A stretch of 40,233 nucleotides of DNA from an uncultured Clostridium sp. GTDB lineage: Bacteria > Bacillota > Clostridia > Lachnospirales > Lachnospiraceae. The stretch spans positions 1 through 40,233 of the forward strand of contig NZ_URHZ01000053.1 of the NCBI RefSeq assembly GCF_900547735.1, read 5' to 3'. The translations under genes and the position numbers were made by a program. A model generated the notes under the pieces. The model saw nothing but the letters and a program-made list of their open reading frames with translations. It did not search any database and was not told the DNA's origin. Below, piece by piece: positions 8,205 to 16,311 of this stretch (positions are counted from its first letter, which is position 1; each line of letters starts with the position of its first letter).

Positions 8205-9569
8205 ATGAAAAATGAAGTTGTGAACGAATGCAGCGCCGGTACCGTTCCGGTCGGACAAAATATCTCATTGGCCAAGAGCCGTTCTTTAAGTACTGCTCAG
8301 TTTATTCTTTTTTCACTATTCGGTATTTTTATGTTTTTTGTCAATATCACAATCGGCGGTGTCAAGGCAATCCCTGTTCAGCACCTTACCAACCTGATCA
8401 ACCGCTGCCTGGCCCCCATTATACCATACTACGCCCTGGCTATGGTGACAGGCGGCGCCATCCTCCCGTTTGTCATGAAAACCTACAAACGCTCCGTGAT
8501 GGATATCGTTTTTACGGCTGCAAAAATAATAGGCGTGATCATTGCCATTATGGCCGTTTTTCAGGTAGGACCCGCCCTGCTGCTTCAGCCCAGTTACATA
8601 CCGTTTCTGTTTAACAGTATCGTTATTCCAATTGTAGTTATGTTTCCTGTCATGGGAGTCGGTTTTGTGGCTCTGCTTAATTACGGACTGCCTGAATTTC
8701 TCGGCGCATTTATGAAGGGCTTTATGAGGAAGATATGGAAAACCCCGGGGGAAAGCGCAGTAGACGCCATTGTATCCTTCAGCGGCGGTTATGCCCTGGC
8801 CGTCCTGGTGACCAACAGCTTTTATAAACGCGGCATTTATACCGCCAAAGAGAGTGTAATCGTCGCTACCGGTTTTTCCACCGTTGCCATCTCGTTTCTT
8901 CTTATTATTGCAAATGCGCTTGGCCTGACCGAGTATTGGAACCTGTATTTTTTCACCTGCTTCTTTGTTACCTTTTCCGTGACTGCGATTACGGCAAGAA
9001 TTTATCCGATTTCCAGAATTCCCGATACGTACTATGACAAGCCGGCTCCCGCCTGTCCCGTACAGGACGGAACTGTTTTGTCACAGGCAATGGAACAGGG
9101 TGTGTCGGCAGCCCAAAAGGCAGATCCGTTTCTTACCCTGGTAAAAAATTACTATCTCGGAGATGCAATTGGAATGGGATGTACCGTCACCGCCAGCATT
9201 CTTTCTATTGGTCTCGCCGGAATCCTTCTTGCCAACCTGACTCCTCTGTTTGATATCATCGGCTATATTTTTTACCCCTTTACATGCCTGCTGCAGCTCC
9301 CGGAACCGATGCTTGCCGCCAAAGCTGCTGCAATTGAGATTGCGGAAATGTTTCTTCCCTCGCTGCTGGTAGCCTCTGCGCCTCTTATCACAAAATTTAC
9401 AATAGCAGTGACCAGTGTTACCGCCGTTTTATTTTTCTCAGCGTCTATCCCTTCACTGCTTTCAACCGATATTCCGGTCACTATGAAGGACGTACTGCTG
9501 ATTTGGGTGGAACGGACCATTCTTTCACTGTTTCTCGCCGCAGGTATCGGATGGATGTTTCTCGTCTGA
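8205..9569 (+). CDS. YjiH-like membrane protein with nucleoside-recognition (Gate) domains
   Basis: Integral membrane protein of 454 residues with about 10 hydrophobic segments. Two Gate-type regions occur, around residues 55-225 and 320-450; GGYALAVLVTNSFYKRG in the first is typical of the YjiH family. Such proteins are thought to be carriers or membrane gates, but no substrate is established for YjiH. It lies between the nitrilase and an EamA exporter. The SD AAGGAGGAG is strong. A plausible role is uptake of the nitrilase substrate; this is inference from position only. Confidence 0.8.
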   Translation: MKNEVVNECSAGTVPVGQNISLAKSRSLSTAQFILFSLFGIFMFFVNITIGGVKAIPVQHLTNLINRCLAPIIPYYALAMVTGGAILPFVMKTYKRSVMDIVFTAAKIIGVIIAIMAVFQVGPALLLQPSYIPFLFNSIVIPIVVMFPVMGVGFVALLNYGLPEFLGAFMKGFMRKIWKTPGESAVDAIVSFSGGYALAVLVTNSFYKRGIYTAKESVIVATGFSTVAISFLLIIANALGLTEYWNLYFFTCFFVTFSVTAITARIYPISRIPDTYYDKPAPACPVQDGTVLSQAMEQGVSAAQKADPFLTLVKNYYLGDAIGMGCTVTASILSIGLAGILLANLTPLFDIIGYIFYPFTCLLQLPEPMLAAKAAAIEIAEMFLPSLLVASAPLITKFTIAVTSVTAVLFFSASIPSLLSTDIPVTMKDVLLIWVERTILSLFLAAGIGWMFLV

Positions 9570-9611
9570 GTCTGATTTTTGCCGCATTAATCTATTTCAC
9601 AGGAGACTATT

Positions 9612-10538
9612 ATGAACCAATCTACCCGATTAAAAGGCATCTGTTTTGCTGCATTTTCCGCTTTCCTGCTCGGCCTCGGACCGATGATGTGCAAAATAGC
9701 ATACCAGACCGGAGGAAATCCTCTGACTGTTACATTTCTCCGTACCGCCATTGCAATGCCGATGCTGTTGGCCCTGCTCAAAATAAAAGGCGTCTCTCTG
9801 CGCCTCCCTTCTTCCTGCCTGAGAAGCGTGATTCTGGCTGCATTAATTGGGGGCTCTGTCAGCGGTCTGCTTTTAAACATGTCCTTCCTGTATATTTCCA
9901 GCGGACTTGCCACCACCCTCCGTTTTGTTTACCCGGCTCTCACCGCGCTGGGCGGATGGATTTTTTTCAAAGAGCGGCTGCATCCTCTTGGATGGGCCGC
10001 ACTGGCTGCCGTGACATTGGGAATCGCTCTCTTTTCGCATGACACCCTGGCCGTCCAGGCAAAAGGCGCTGTCCTGGCGCTTCTCTCCGGAACGGGATAT
10101 GCCTTCTACATTTTGTTTTTCACCCATTCCGGCCTGAAAGGCCAGAACCCGCTTCTGCTCACCTTTTATTTTTGTTCCGTGATAACCGTGTCTACGGGAA
10201 TTCTGGGACTTCTTACGGGAGGATTCTCTTTCAGCATGACGCCTTCCGGATGGGGTATCATCTTTCTCGCCTCCCTGTGCAACTCCATCGGGGGTACACT
10301 TTTATTCCAGATCGGAATGCGCCTGGCAGGACCGGCCGATGCATCCATCCTGTCTGCATTGGAACCTATCACCAGTGTCCTCTGCGGAACCCTCTTTTTC
10401 CGGGAAACGTTAAATGCGATGGAAGGAATCGGCTGCCTTACAGTTTTTGCAGGACTGTTTCTGCTTCTCTATGACCAGAATAAGCGTTCAAACCGTTCCG
10501 GCAGGTCCGGAAGCGGTAACTCCGCTTCCTTTAGCTGA
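9612..10538 (+). CDS. EamA-family (DMT superfamily) transporter
   Basis: Ten-helix drug/metabolite transporter made of two EamA repeats (about residues 8-140 and 150-290). The fold is shown by regularly spaced hydrophobic segments and the paired endings LGGWIFFKERLHPLGWAA and CGTLFFRETLNAMEGIG. Length (308 residues) is standard. It is 42 bases after the YjiH-like gene and has SD CAGGAG. EamA proteins often export amino acids or related metabolites. Its last codons carry a hairpin (GGAAGCG at 10509-10515 and CGCTTCC at 10523-10529, then TTTA) that could help end the transcript before the convergent esterase gene. Confidence 0.9.
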   Translation: MNQSTRLKGICFAAFSAFLLGLGPMMCKIAYQTGGNPLTVTFLRTAIAMPMLLALLKIKGVSLRLPSSCLRSVILAALIGGSVSGLLLNMSFLYISSGLATTLRFVYPALTALGGWIFFKERLHPLGWAALAAVTLGIALFSHDTLAVQAKGAVLALLSGTGYAFYILFFTHSGLKGQNPLLLTFYFCSVITVSTGILGLLTGGFSFSMTPSGWGIIFLASLCNSIGGTLLFQIGMRLAGPADASILSALEPITSVLCGTLFFRETLNAMEGIGCLTVFAGLFLLLYDQNKRSNRSGRSGSGNSASFS

Positions 10539-10568
10539 CCCAGGCTGATTAACTGCCCATACCTAATC

Positions 10569-11513
10569 TCACAGCCATCTGCGGAAAAACCGGCTCACCG
10601 CATCCAGATTTGCTTCATTTGCAAAATCAGGCCCTCCGTGGGGCGCCGCTTCTATCAGGGAAAGGTGGATTTTTTTATGGTCGTTTTTCTGTACATACCG
10701 TTCAAAAAATTCCACAGACTGCAGGTAGGGCACCACGCGGTCGCCTGTTCCGTGATACAGCAGCATTGGCGGCATGTTTTCATGGATATGATATGAGGCG
10801 CTTGCAAATACGGCCATGGCCTCTTTATCATATGCCGGATTTGCAAGCAGTGCCCCCAGCACATCATAGTCCTCTTTTTCCGGTGACTCATCGGGTTTCA
10901 GAATGCGGTCCCAGTGGCGGCCAAATTCCGGAATATCGTAGATGCCATACCAGACGCAGGCGGCATCCACGGCGCTGGACTGCTGCGCGCAGCCCATAGA
11001 CCGATCCTCAAATGCCGGAACATCACCGGTGGCAGCCAGGTTGGCGGCCAGCATTCCTCCTGCGGAGTTTCCCCACACACCGATGCGGCCTGTGTCGAGA
11101 CCGTATTCACCGCCCTTTTCACGGAGAAACCGGATCGCCGCTTTACAGTCATATATCTGCGCCGGCCAGGGCGCTTCCGGGGTCAGCCTGTAGTCGATGG
11201 AGACAAGGGCAAAACCGGAATCCGGAACCGTAGACCAGGCCGGGGCGGTATGTACATTATGCTTATAACCGTAGTAAAAACCGCCTCCGTGTATAAATAC
11301 GATAACCGGAAACGGGCCGTCGCCCTGTGCAGGCAAGGCAATGTCCAGTGTATGGGCAGGATTGCCGTCACCGCAATACGGAATGTCCAAAAATGCCCGG
11401 ACCGGAAATTGGGAAAGATCCAGAGGCTGTCTTGCCTCCTCCATGATTTCCTGTATACTTTTTTCTCTCATATGCCAAATACACCTTTCTATTAATTTTT
11501 TTTGCTGATTCAT
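10569..11513 (-). CDS. Alpha/beta hydrolase, hormone-sensitive-lipase type esterase
   Basis: Cytoplasmic carboxylesterase-like enzyme of 314 residues. The oxyanion loop HGGG is at 75-78, the nucleophile elbow GNSAGG has S150, and D258 (GTGDRVVP) and H292 (APHGG) complete the triad. The start ATG overlaps the stop of the upstream metallo-hydrolase gene as ATGA (11510-11513), so translation is probably coupled. A second ATG 14 codons in (11471) has AAAGGTG upstream and could be the real start, since the conserved fold begins later. Pairing with a metallo-beta-lactamase-fold hydrolase suggests stepwise opening of an ester or lactone. Substrate unknown. Confidence 0.88.
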   Translation of the reverse strand: MNQQKKLIERCIWHMREKSIQEIMEEARQPLDLSQFPVRAFLDIPYCGDGNPAHTLDIALPAQGDGPFPVIVFIHGGGFYYGYKHNVHTAPAWSTVPDSGFALVSIDYRLTPEAPWPAQIYDCKAAIRFLREKGGEYGLDTGRIGVWGNSAGGMLAANLAATGDVPAFEDRSMGCAQQSSAVDAACVWYGIYDIPEFGRHWDRILKPDESPEKEDYDVLGALLANPAYDKEAMAVFASASYHIHENMPPMLLYHGTGDRVVPYLQSVEFFERYVQKNDHKKIHLSLIEAAPHGGPDFANEANLDAVSRFFRRWL

Positions 11514-12433
11514 TTAAACCATCGCAAGGCATGAGGGCCGCAGTAATCTGCAAAATGACTTTCCAGATACAGCTCTGCCTGCTCCTCCGGAGTCAACTTC
11601 ATGAATGTGAGATATGACTCTTTCAGTTCGGTGAGAAATCCCTTCCACTCGCCCGGGTTTATAAATGCGTCTGTTTCTCCTTCACAAATCCGCTTAAATT
11701 TGTCAAACGTGTCGTTGTGGCACGGATGATTCCCCAGCGTGAGGTCTATCGGAAGGTTAATTACTTTATCAATCGATTGCACAAATTCGTCCTGCAGGGA
11801 CAGCGGCAGTTTGGCCCTGTTTAAAAATTCCGTGCGTACCGTGCCGAATCCCGATCCGCCATAGATTCCAACCCGCACGGTATTTCCATTGCCGTCGCAG
11901 GCATTAAAGAAATGGGACATGGTTCCCAGTGTATGCCCCGGAGTCAGGATGCACTTTATTTCCGTGTTTCCGAGGGTGATCATATCCCCGTCATTCAAAA
12001 GCCGGTCTGCCTGAAAGCAGTCTTCCTCCGGAATCCGCTCCCTGTTATGTTCTTCAAACCACCAGGCTCTGGTTTTCATATCCTCCGCGTCCAGCGCCCC
12101 AAAGTAAATCTCTGCGCCGGTGATATGCTGAAGAGCCGAGGCCGCCCCATAGTGATCGTGGTGGGCATGGGAAATTAAGATGATTTTGATACTCCTTGGA
12201 TCAAAGCCTGCCGCCCAGATACTGTCCAGCAGATACGGAAGTTCCGCCAGGCACGGCGTATCGAGCAGAATCAGCCCTTCTCCCGTATCGATCAGATGAG
12301 AGGAACACCAGGAGTTCCCTACAAAATAAAGATTTCCCCAGATGCGGAAAGACTTTTCCGCCATCAGATAAGAATGGCGAAGCATTTCATCCGGCGGAAA
12401 TGTGTTTAAAAACCTTGTACTGATTGTTTTCAT
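11510..12433 (-). CDS. Metallo-beta-lactamase-fold hydrolase
   Basis: Zinc-dependent hydrolase of the MBL fold, 307 residues from the chosen start. The metal motif HAHHDH is at residues 89-94, and later ligands are seen in TPGHTLGTMSHF and GNHPCHND. An earlier ATG exists at 12448, but GGAGGT lies within those first codons and is 7 bases before ATG 12433, so the latter is chosen. The layout resembles lactonases, glyoxalase II and L1-type enzymes. No lead exists for antibiotic resistance, and the absence of a signal peptide argues for an intracellular metabolite. It is transcribed away from the 71-bp palindrome. Confidence 0.88.
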   Translation of the reverse strand: MKTISTRFLNTFPPDEMLRHSYLMAEKSFRIWGNLYFVGNSWCSSHLIDTGEGLILLDTPCLAELPYLLDSIWAAGFDPRSIKIILISHAHHDHYGAASALQHITGAEIYFGALDAEDMKTRAWWFEEHNRERIPEEDCFQADRLLNDGDMITLGNTEIKCILTPGHTLGTMSHFFNACDGNGNTVRVGIYGGSGFGTVRTEFLNRAKLPLSLQDEFVQSIDKVINLPIDLTLGNHPCHNDTFDKFKRICEGETDAFINPGEWKGFLTELKESYLTFMKLTPEEQAELYLESHFADYCGPHALRWFK

Positions 12434-12494
12434 TTCATGTACCTCCATTGCAGGCAGATGCCTGCGCCTTTACTAAACTCTGTTTCTAAATCTG

Positions 12495-12523
12495 ATTCTA
12501 ATAATTTTCCGCCCGACATTCAA
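12495..12523 (-). promoter_or_regulatory. Promoter for the metallo-hydrolase/esterase operon
   Basis: Read on the minus strand: TTGAAT (12523-12518), 17 bases, TAGAAT (12500-12495). The -35 is the outer end of the 71-bp palindrome. It is a mirror image of the rightward promoter at 12581-12609. Confidence 0.75.
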
Positions 12524-12587
12524 TGACCCGATCCGCATCAATGAATTCCTGCCAGGAATTGATTGATGCGGATCGGGTCATTGAATG
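12517..12587. repeat. 71-bp near-perfect inverted repeat between divergent promoters
   Basis: Outer arms of 26 bases match perfectly (12517-12542 with 12562-12587). A G-G mismatch (12543/12561) separates them from inner 7-base arms AATTCCT and AGGAATT around the 3-base centre GCC. There is no T tract, and both flanking genes run away from it, so it is not a terminator. Both -35 hexamers sit at its ends. It is most likely a shared operator region that could also extrude as a cruciform. Confidence 0.85.
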
Positions 12588-12609
12588 AGTGGAAGAAATC
12601 GGCTAGAAT
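12581..12609 (+). promoter_or_regulatory. Promoter for the SLC13-like carrier gene
   Basis: TTGAAT (12581-12586), 17 bases, TAGAAT (12604-12609). The hexamers and spacing are identical to those of the leftward promoter, and both -10 boxes lie 52 bases from the palindrome centre at 12552. A further short palindrome, ATACCGGTAT (12625-12634), lies just past the expected transcription start. Confidence 0.75.
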
Positions 12610-12673
12610 AAGGACAAGCTGGAAATACCGGTATCCAACTGTCTGATTAAATACATAAAGGAGAGAGTATAAA

Positions 12674-13954
12674 ATGACACTGCAAATAGCCATCGTTTTT
12701 GGGACATTTCTATTTATGATTGTGTTTATGATTTGGGGGAAATCGGAGCCTTGTATTGTGGTCATGCTTTCCCTGGGAATCCTGTGGTTTACCAAAATCC
12801 TGGATACCGGTACCGCATTCGGCCAATTCTCGGGAAATACCATTATTGTCATGATATTTATGATGATATGCAGCGCAGGTCTTATGAAAACCAATATCCT
12901 GCTGCATATCACACACCTGGTTAAAAAACTTAACGGCGGGGAGCGGGTTCTCTATGTCGTCGCCATGTTCACCCCTTTTATCCTGTGTCAATTCATGGGA
13001 GGCGTCAGTTCCCTGATGACGACGGTCCCCCTTCTGGTCGGTTTGGCAGATACGAATAAGATTCCGCGGACCCGCCTGATTCTGCCCGCCCTGCTTGGTT
13101 CCCAGTTCGGCATCGGACTGTTTCCCGTGGGAATGAGCACCGCTCTGTATCTGCAGAAGAACGAATTCCTCGCCAACCTGAATTCGTCTTACCGGCTGGG
13201 GTTCTGGGACATTATGAATACGCGTCTTCCCGGCGTCCTGGCATCCATGTTGTTCGTACTGCTGATCGGATACAAACTGCTTCCCGAGGTTCCCGGCCGC
13301 ACCAGCAGCGACATCCCCGCAGAGATTGAACTGAAGGTATCGGAACTTCCGAGATGGAAGGAAAATATGTCCTACCTTATTTTTATCGGTGTTCTCCTGG
13401 GCATGATCTTTAATAACCAGTTGGGGGTCTCCGGCGGCCAGGTTGCATTTCTGGGCGCAGTGCTTTACCTGGTTCTGGGCATCCTCCCTCAAAAAGAGGC
13501 CTTTGCCAGCGTCAACTGGTCCATTGTTTACATGGTTGCCTTCACCATTGCCATGAGTTCCGCTATGGTGTCCTCCGGCGCGGCCGCAGTCATTGCCGAT
13601 CTCACCGGCCATGTGATTACCAATAAAACAAGCCTGATCCTGTTATGTGTGATAATTTTTATTTTCTGCGCTGTTGTTACTCAGTTCTTTGACAATAATA
13701 CGCTGGTCAATATTATGACGCCCGTGATGATCGCCGCCTGCGGCGGAGTGGGGCTTAATCCTCTGCCTATTATCTGCTGCGTCGACCTGTCCTCCATGGC
13801 CTCCATTATAACGCCGCTCTCCGGTCCCGGAGGCATGCTGGCCTACACAATGGGCGGTTATTCCTATAAGGACATGATTAAATTCGGCGTCCCCGTTATT
13901 CTGGTCCAGGCAATTGTCACTTCCGTCTGGGTGCCCATTTATTTCGGGTTATAA
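12674..13954 (+). CDS. SLC13/ArsB-NhaD superfamily carrier
   Basis: Multi-pass membrane carrier of 426 residues, about 11 hydrophobic segments. The ion transporter (IT) superfamily is indicated by the early GNTIIVMIFMMICSAGLM, the loop MGGVSSLMTTVPLL and the late DNNTLVNIMTPVMIAACGG. These are two hairpin-type repeats with asparagine/threonine clusters typical of DASS/SLC13 proteins, which carry dicarboxylates or other anions with sodium. ATG 12674 has AAGGAGAG before it. It shares a mirrored promoter region with the metallo-hydrolase/esterase operon, so it probably imports the compound those enzymes act on. The exact substrate is unknown. Confidence 0.82.
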   Translation: MTLQIAIVFGTFLFMIVFMIWGKSEPCIVVMLSLGILWFTKILDTGTAFGQFSGNTIIVMIFMMICSAGLMKTNILLHITHLVKKLNGGERVLYVVAMFTPFILCQFMGGVSSLMTTVPLLVGLADTNKIPRTRLILPALLGSQFGIGLFPVGMSTALYLQKNEFLANLNSSYRLGFWDIMNTRLPGVLASMLFVLLIGYKLLPEVPGRTSSDIPAEIELKVSELPRWKENMSYLIFIGVLLGMIFNNQLGVSGGQVAFLGAVLYLVLGILPQKEAFASVNWSIVYMVAFTIAMSSAMVSSGAAAVIADLTGHVITNKTSLILLCVIIFIFCAVVTQFFDNNTLVNIMTPVMIAACGGVGLNPLPIICCVDLSSMASIITPLSGPGGMLAYTMGGYSYKDMIKFGVPVILVQAIVTSVWVPIYFGL

Positions 13955-14027
13955 TGTTACCGACGGCAGCATTAAAAATTATGGCCGCATAAAAAGTAAG
14001 ATAACGGTAAAAAGCATAGCAGCCGTA

Positions 14028-14066
14028 AAAAGGTGGAGTATCCCTCGTTGAGATACTCCACCTTTT
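14028..14066. terminator. Bidirectional terminator between carrier and LysR genes
   Basis: A perfect 15-bp stem, AAAAGGTGGAGTATC (14028-14042) and GATACTCCACCTTTT (14052-14066), with a 9-base loop. It gives a T run in both directions and serves the two convergent genes. Confidence 0.9.
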
Positions 14067-14076
14067 CTATTCCCCG

Positions 14077-15006
14077 TTACACATCCGGCGGCAGATGATA
14101 ATATTCCAGCAGAAAATCCCAGAATGCCCTCGCCGCCGACGTCATCTGCTCCCGGTGTTTTCTGGCCGCCAGGATGCGGCGGCGGATTGGATAATCCTCG
14201 ATTTTAAAAACCTGGAGATCCGGTGCTATCTTAAGCGCCGATTCAATGCATACCTGTGGAAACAGGGCAAATCCCAGCCCCTGATCCACCATGGACACCT
14301 TGGTATAAAAATCATTCGTCGTATAGCCAATCCGGAAGGTAATGCCCTGAATATCGCGGAAGTGTTCCCTGTCGTTATCCTGAAAGAGCCAGTTCTGATA
14401 ATAGTGGGACGGCGTAATTTCTACCAGGGGCAGCGAACTGAGTTCCGACAGGTGGACGGAAGATTTTTCTTTGGAGTATCGGACCATTTGTGGAGAAACG
14501 ACTGCATAAAATTCCTCCTCCAAAAGCTCCCGGTACACGGGAAAATAGCTCTGCATCGTATACATCTCATTTTTCGTCGCCGCCAGGACCAGATCCGTCA
14601 TATCCATGAGCACATTGCTGTTCTGCTGATGTACCTCGGAGAAATGAAAATCCACCTGAGGATGTTTCCTTGCGAATGCCTTTACGCAGGGGTGGATCAG
14701 CGGGGTAAACGCATACGCTCCGATTTTCACGGTTCCCAGCACGGTATTCCTCACATTTTTAACGGCTGTCTGTCCGTCGTTCATCAGCTGCAGGGCGCCG
14801 GAGGCATATTCATAGAACAGTCTTCCGTGTTCGTTCAGGACAATTCCCCGGCCCACCCGGTCGAACAGTTTCACTCCCAGTTCCGCCTCCAGCGAAGAAA
14901 GCAGCTTGCTGATATGGGACTGCGTGGTATTCAGCTCCTGCGCCGTGAGAGGCATATGAAGGGACTGGGCCAGGCTGACAAAGGCGCTGATCTGCAAAAA
15001 TTCCAT
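14077..15006 (-). CDS. LysR-family transcriptional regulator
   Basis: LysR-type regulator of 309 residues. The N-terminal winged helix-turn-helix (residues 1-60) reads LTAQELNTTQSHISKLLSSLEAELGVKLFDR, and the effector-binding domain spans about 90-300. It starts 12 bases after the DUF4026 gene, so it probably belongs to the MATE-DUF4026 operon. Its target could be that operon, or the divergent promoters around the 71-bp palindrome, because it lies next to the SLC13-like carrier in convergent orientation. The sequence does not decide between them. The SD is AAAGGT. Confidence 0.92.
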   Translation of the reverse strand: MEFLQISAFVSLAQSLHMPLTAQELNTTQSHISKLLSSLEAELGVKLFDRVGRGIVLNEHGRLFYEYASGALQLMNDGQTAVKNVRNTVLGTVKIGAYAFTPLIHPCVKAFARKHPQVDFHFSEVHQQNSNVLMDMTDLVLAATKNEMYTMQSYFPVYRELLEEEFYAVVSPQMVRYSKEKSSVHLSELSSLPLVEITPSHYYQNWLFQDNDREHFRDIQGITFRIGYTTNDFYTKVSMVDQGLGFALFPQVCIESALKIAPDLQVFKIEDYPIRRRILAARKHREQMTSAARAFWDFLLEYYHLPPDV

Positions 15007-15018
15007 GGCAATTACCTT

Positions 15019-16260
15019 TTACTCTTTCTCTTCCAAATCCATAATATAGACATCATCCGGCGTAATTCTCCGCTTTGGCGTAAAGATAATCCAGTCCGTC
15101 AAATCCTCCAGCGTATAAGTTCCGATATCATCCTGATGCATCCCGCTTACATAATACGGCTCCTGCGTCAGTTTGCCCGTCAGTGTTCCGTCCTTTGCTT
15201 CGAGCAGTTCAAACCAGATGTGTTCCTTTGTGTTATTATCCTCCTGATACTCCTTGTCAATGGTGAGGCCTATTTTAATCAGGATGTGGTTTTCCTTATC
15301 AGGAAGGGCGCGCATCATATAGGAGGCGCGCTCGGCCGCAAGCGCCTTCATCCGCTCCGTTTCCGATGTGGAGATCCAGTAGATCGGGTTTTTCTCAAGA
15401 ATCTCATCATATATGGAAATCGGTGAGTATTTTCCCTCCTCATAGTCATCTTTCGTCTTATATGTAAAAATAGCGCTGGTATTCTCATTATGCCCTTCTG
15501 TCCTGTCGTCTTTGCCCCCCAGCATATCGTCGTCATAGAGCTCCACCGCCTCGTTCCAGGGAACCAGCGTCGTGATCAGCGCCGCCCGGTCGGTCAGTCT
15601 GGCAAGGTACAGCGGTTCCTTCGGTTCCAGCGGCTCCTCCAGTTCCAGGAGACGGTTTGCCATTGTCTCCAGGACATTGTAATGGCTGTTGTAGGTTTCC
15701 TTCGTGGAATTCAGGACTTCCAGCTCCGAAATCCCGCATCGGTTCAGCCCATGCGTATGAAGCCAGACAATCGGATCATCTCCGGACACGGCCTGGGCCG
15801 TATAAATATAACGAGGCGCCGGAGGCACGGAGGATACGGCCGCCAGAGCCACCCAGTGGCCGGAAAGAATCTTCTCCGAGCTGTCGTCCAGAACCGCGAC
15901 GGCATCGGGAAGAATGGCATGGATAATCTTTAGCTGGAGATGGTAGGACGCCAGGGCATCCTCCCCGAACATCATCTCCACCGCCAGGCCGCCGGAGGCA
16001 CTCTCCATCGCCTCTATATCCACATCAGGGAACAGGTGCTGGCAGCGGTAGAATTCCGGCAGCTCAAAATTCGTCGGATAAATCAGGGCCCTGTACCGGC
16101 GGCCGCCATATTCAACCGTCAATCCGATATTATCCTCATCCTCCATGTCCGCCGTAATAACCCGGAAATCGGGTGCATTCTTAAGTCTTCCAAGCACCTC
16201 CATCCTTCCCTCCGGCTCCTGCTTCCCCGGTATTGCCAGCATGTACGATTTTTCTCTCAT
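15019..16260 (-). CDS. DUF4026/DUF2314-type protein of unknown function
   Basis: Soluble, acidic protein of 413 residues with no signal peptide or membrane segment. The N-terminal part matches what I know of DUF4026. The C-terminal part, with HIWFELLEAKDGTLTGKLTQ and DLTDWIIFTPKRRITPDD, is typical of the DUF2314 region that often ends such proteins. ATG 16260 is preceded by AGGAGGT. It is 51 bases downstream of the MATE gene and 12 bases before the LysR gene, all on the minus strand. DUF4026 proteins have no known activity. The family assignment is from memory of these motifs. Confidence 0.75.
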   Translation of the reverse strand: MREKSYMLAIPGKQEPEGRMEVLGRLKNAPDFRVITADMEDEDNIGLTVEYGGRRYRALIYPTNFELPEFYRCQHLFPDVDIEAMESASGGLAVEMMFGEDALASYHLQLKIIHAILPDAVAVLDDSSEKILSGHWVALAAVSSVPPAPRYIYTAQAVSGDDPIVWLHTHGLNRCGISELEVLNSTKETYNSHYNVLETMANRLLELEEPLEPKEPLYLARLTDRAALITTLVPWNEAVELYDDDMLGGKDDRTEGHNENTSAIFTYKTKDDYEEGKYSPISIYDEILEKNPIYWISTSETERMKALAAERASYMMRALPDKENHILIKIGLTIDKEYQEDNNTKEHIWFELLEAKDGTLTGKLTQEPYYVSGMHQDDIGTYTLEDLTDWIIFTPKRRITPDDVYIMDLEEKE

Positions 16261-16311
16261 CTTGTACCTCCTGTTCCTTTCATTTGTAATTGTATCTGCA
16301 GTGACTCACTG

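Noticed and set aside
11510..12433. A beta-lactam resistance gene
   Set aside because: The MBL fold is shared by many metabolic hydrolases. The protein has no signal peptide and is coupled to an esterase and a carrier.
12517..12587. The long palindrome read as a Rho-independent terminator
   Set aside because: Both flanking genes are transcribed away from it, there is no T run, and promoter hexamers occupy its ends.
14095..15426. A 443-codon open frame on the plus strand opposite the LysR gene and the end of the DUF4026 gene
   Set aside because: It lies fully antisense to well-supported genes, has no ribosome site and its translation has no recognisable protein character.
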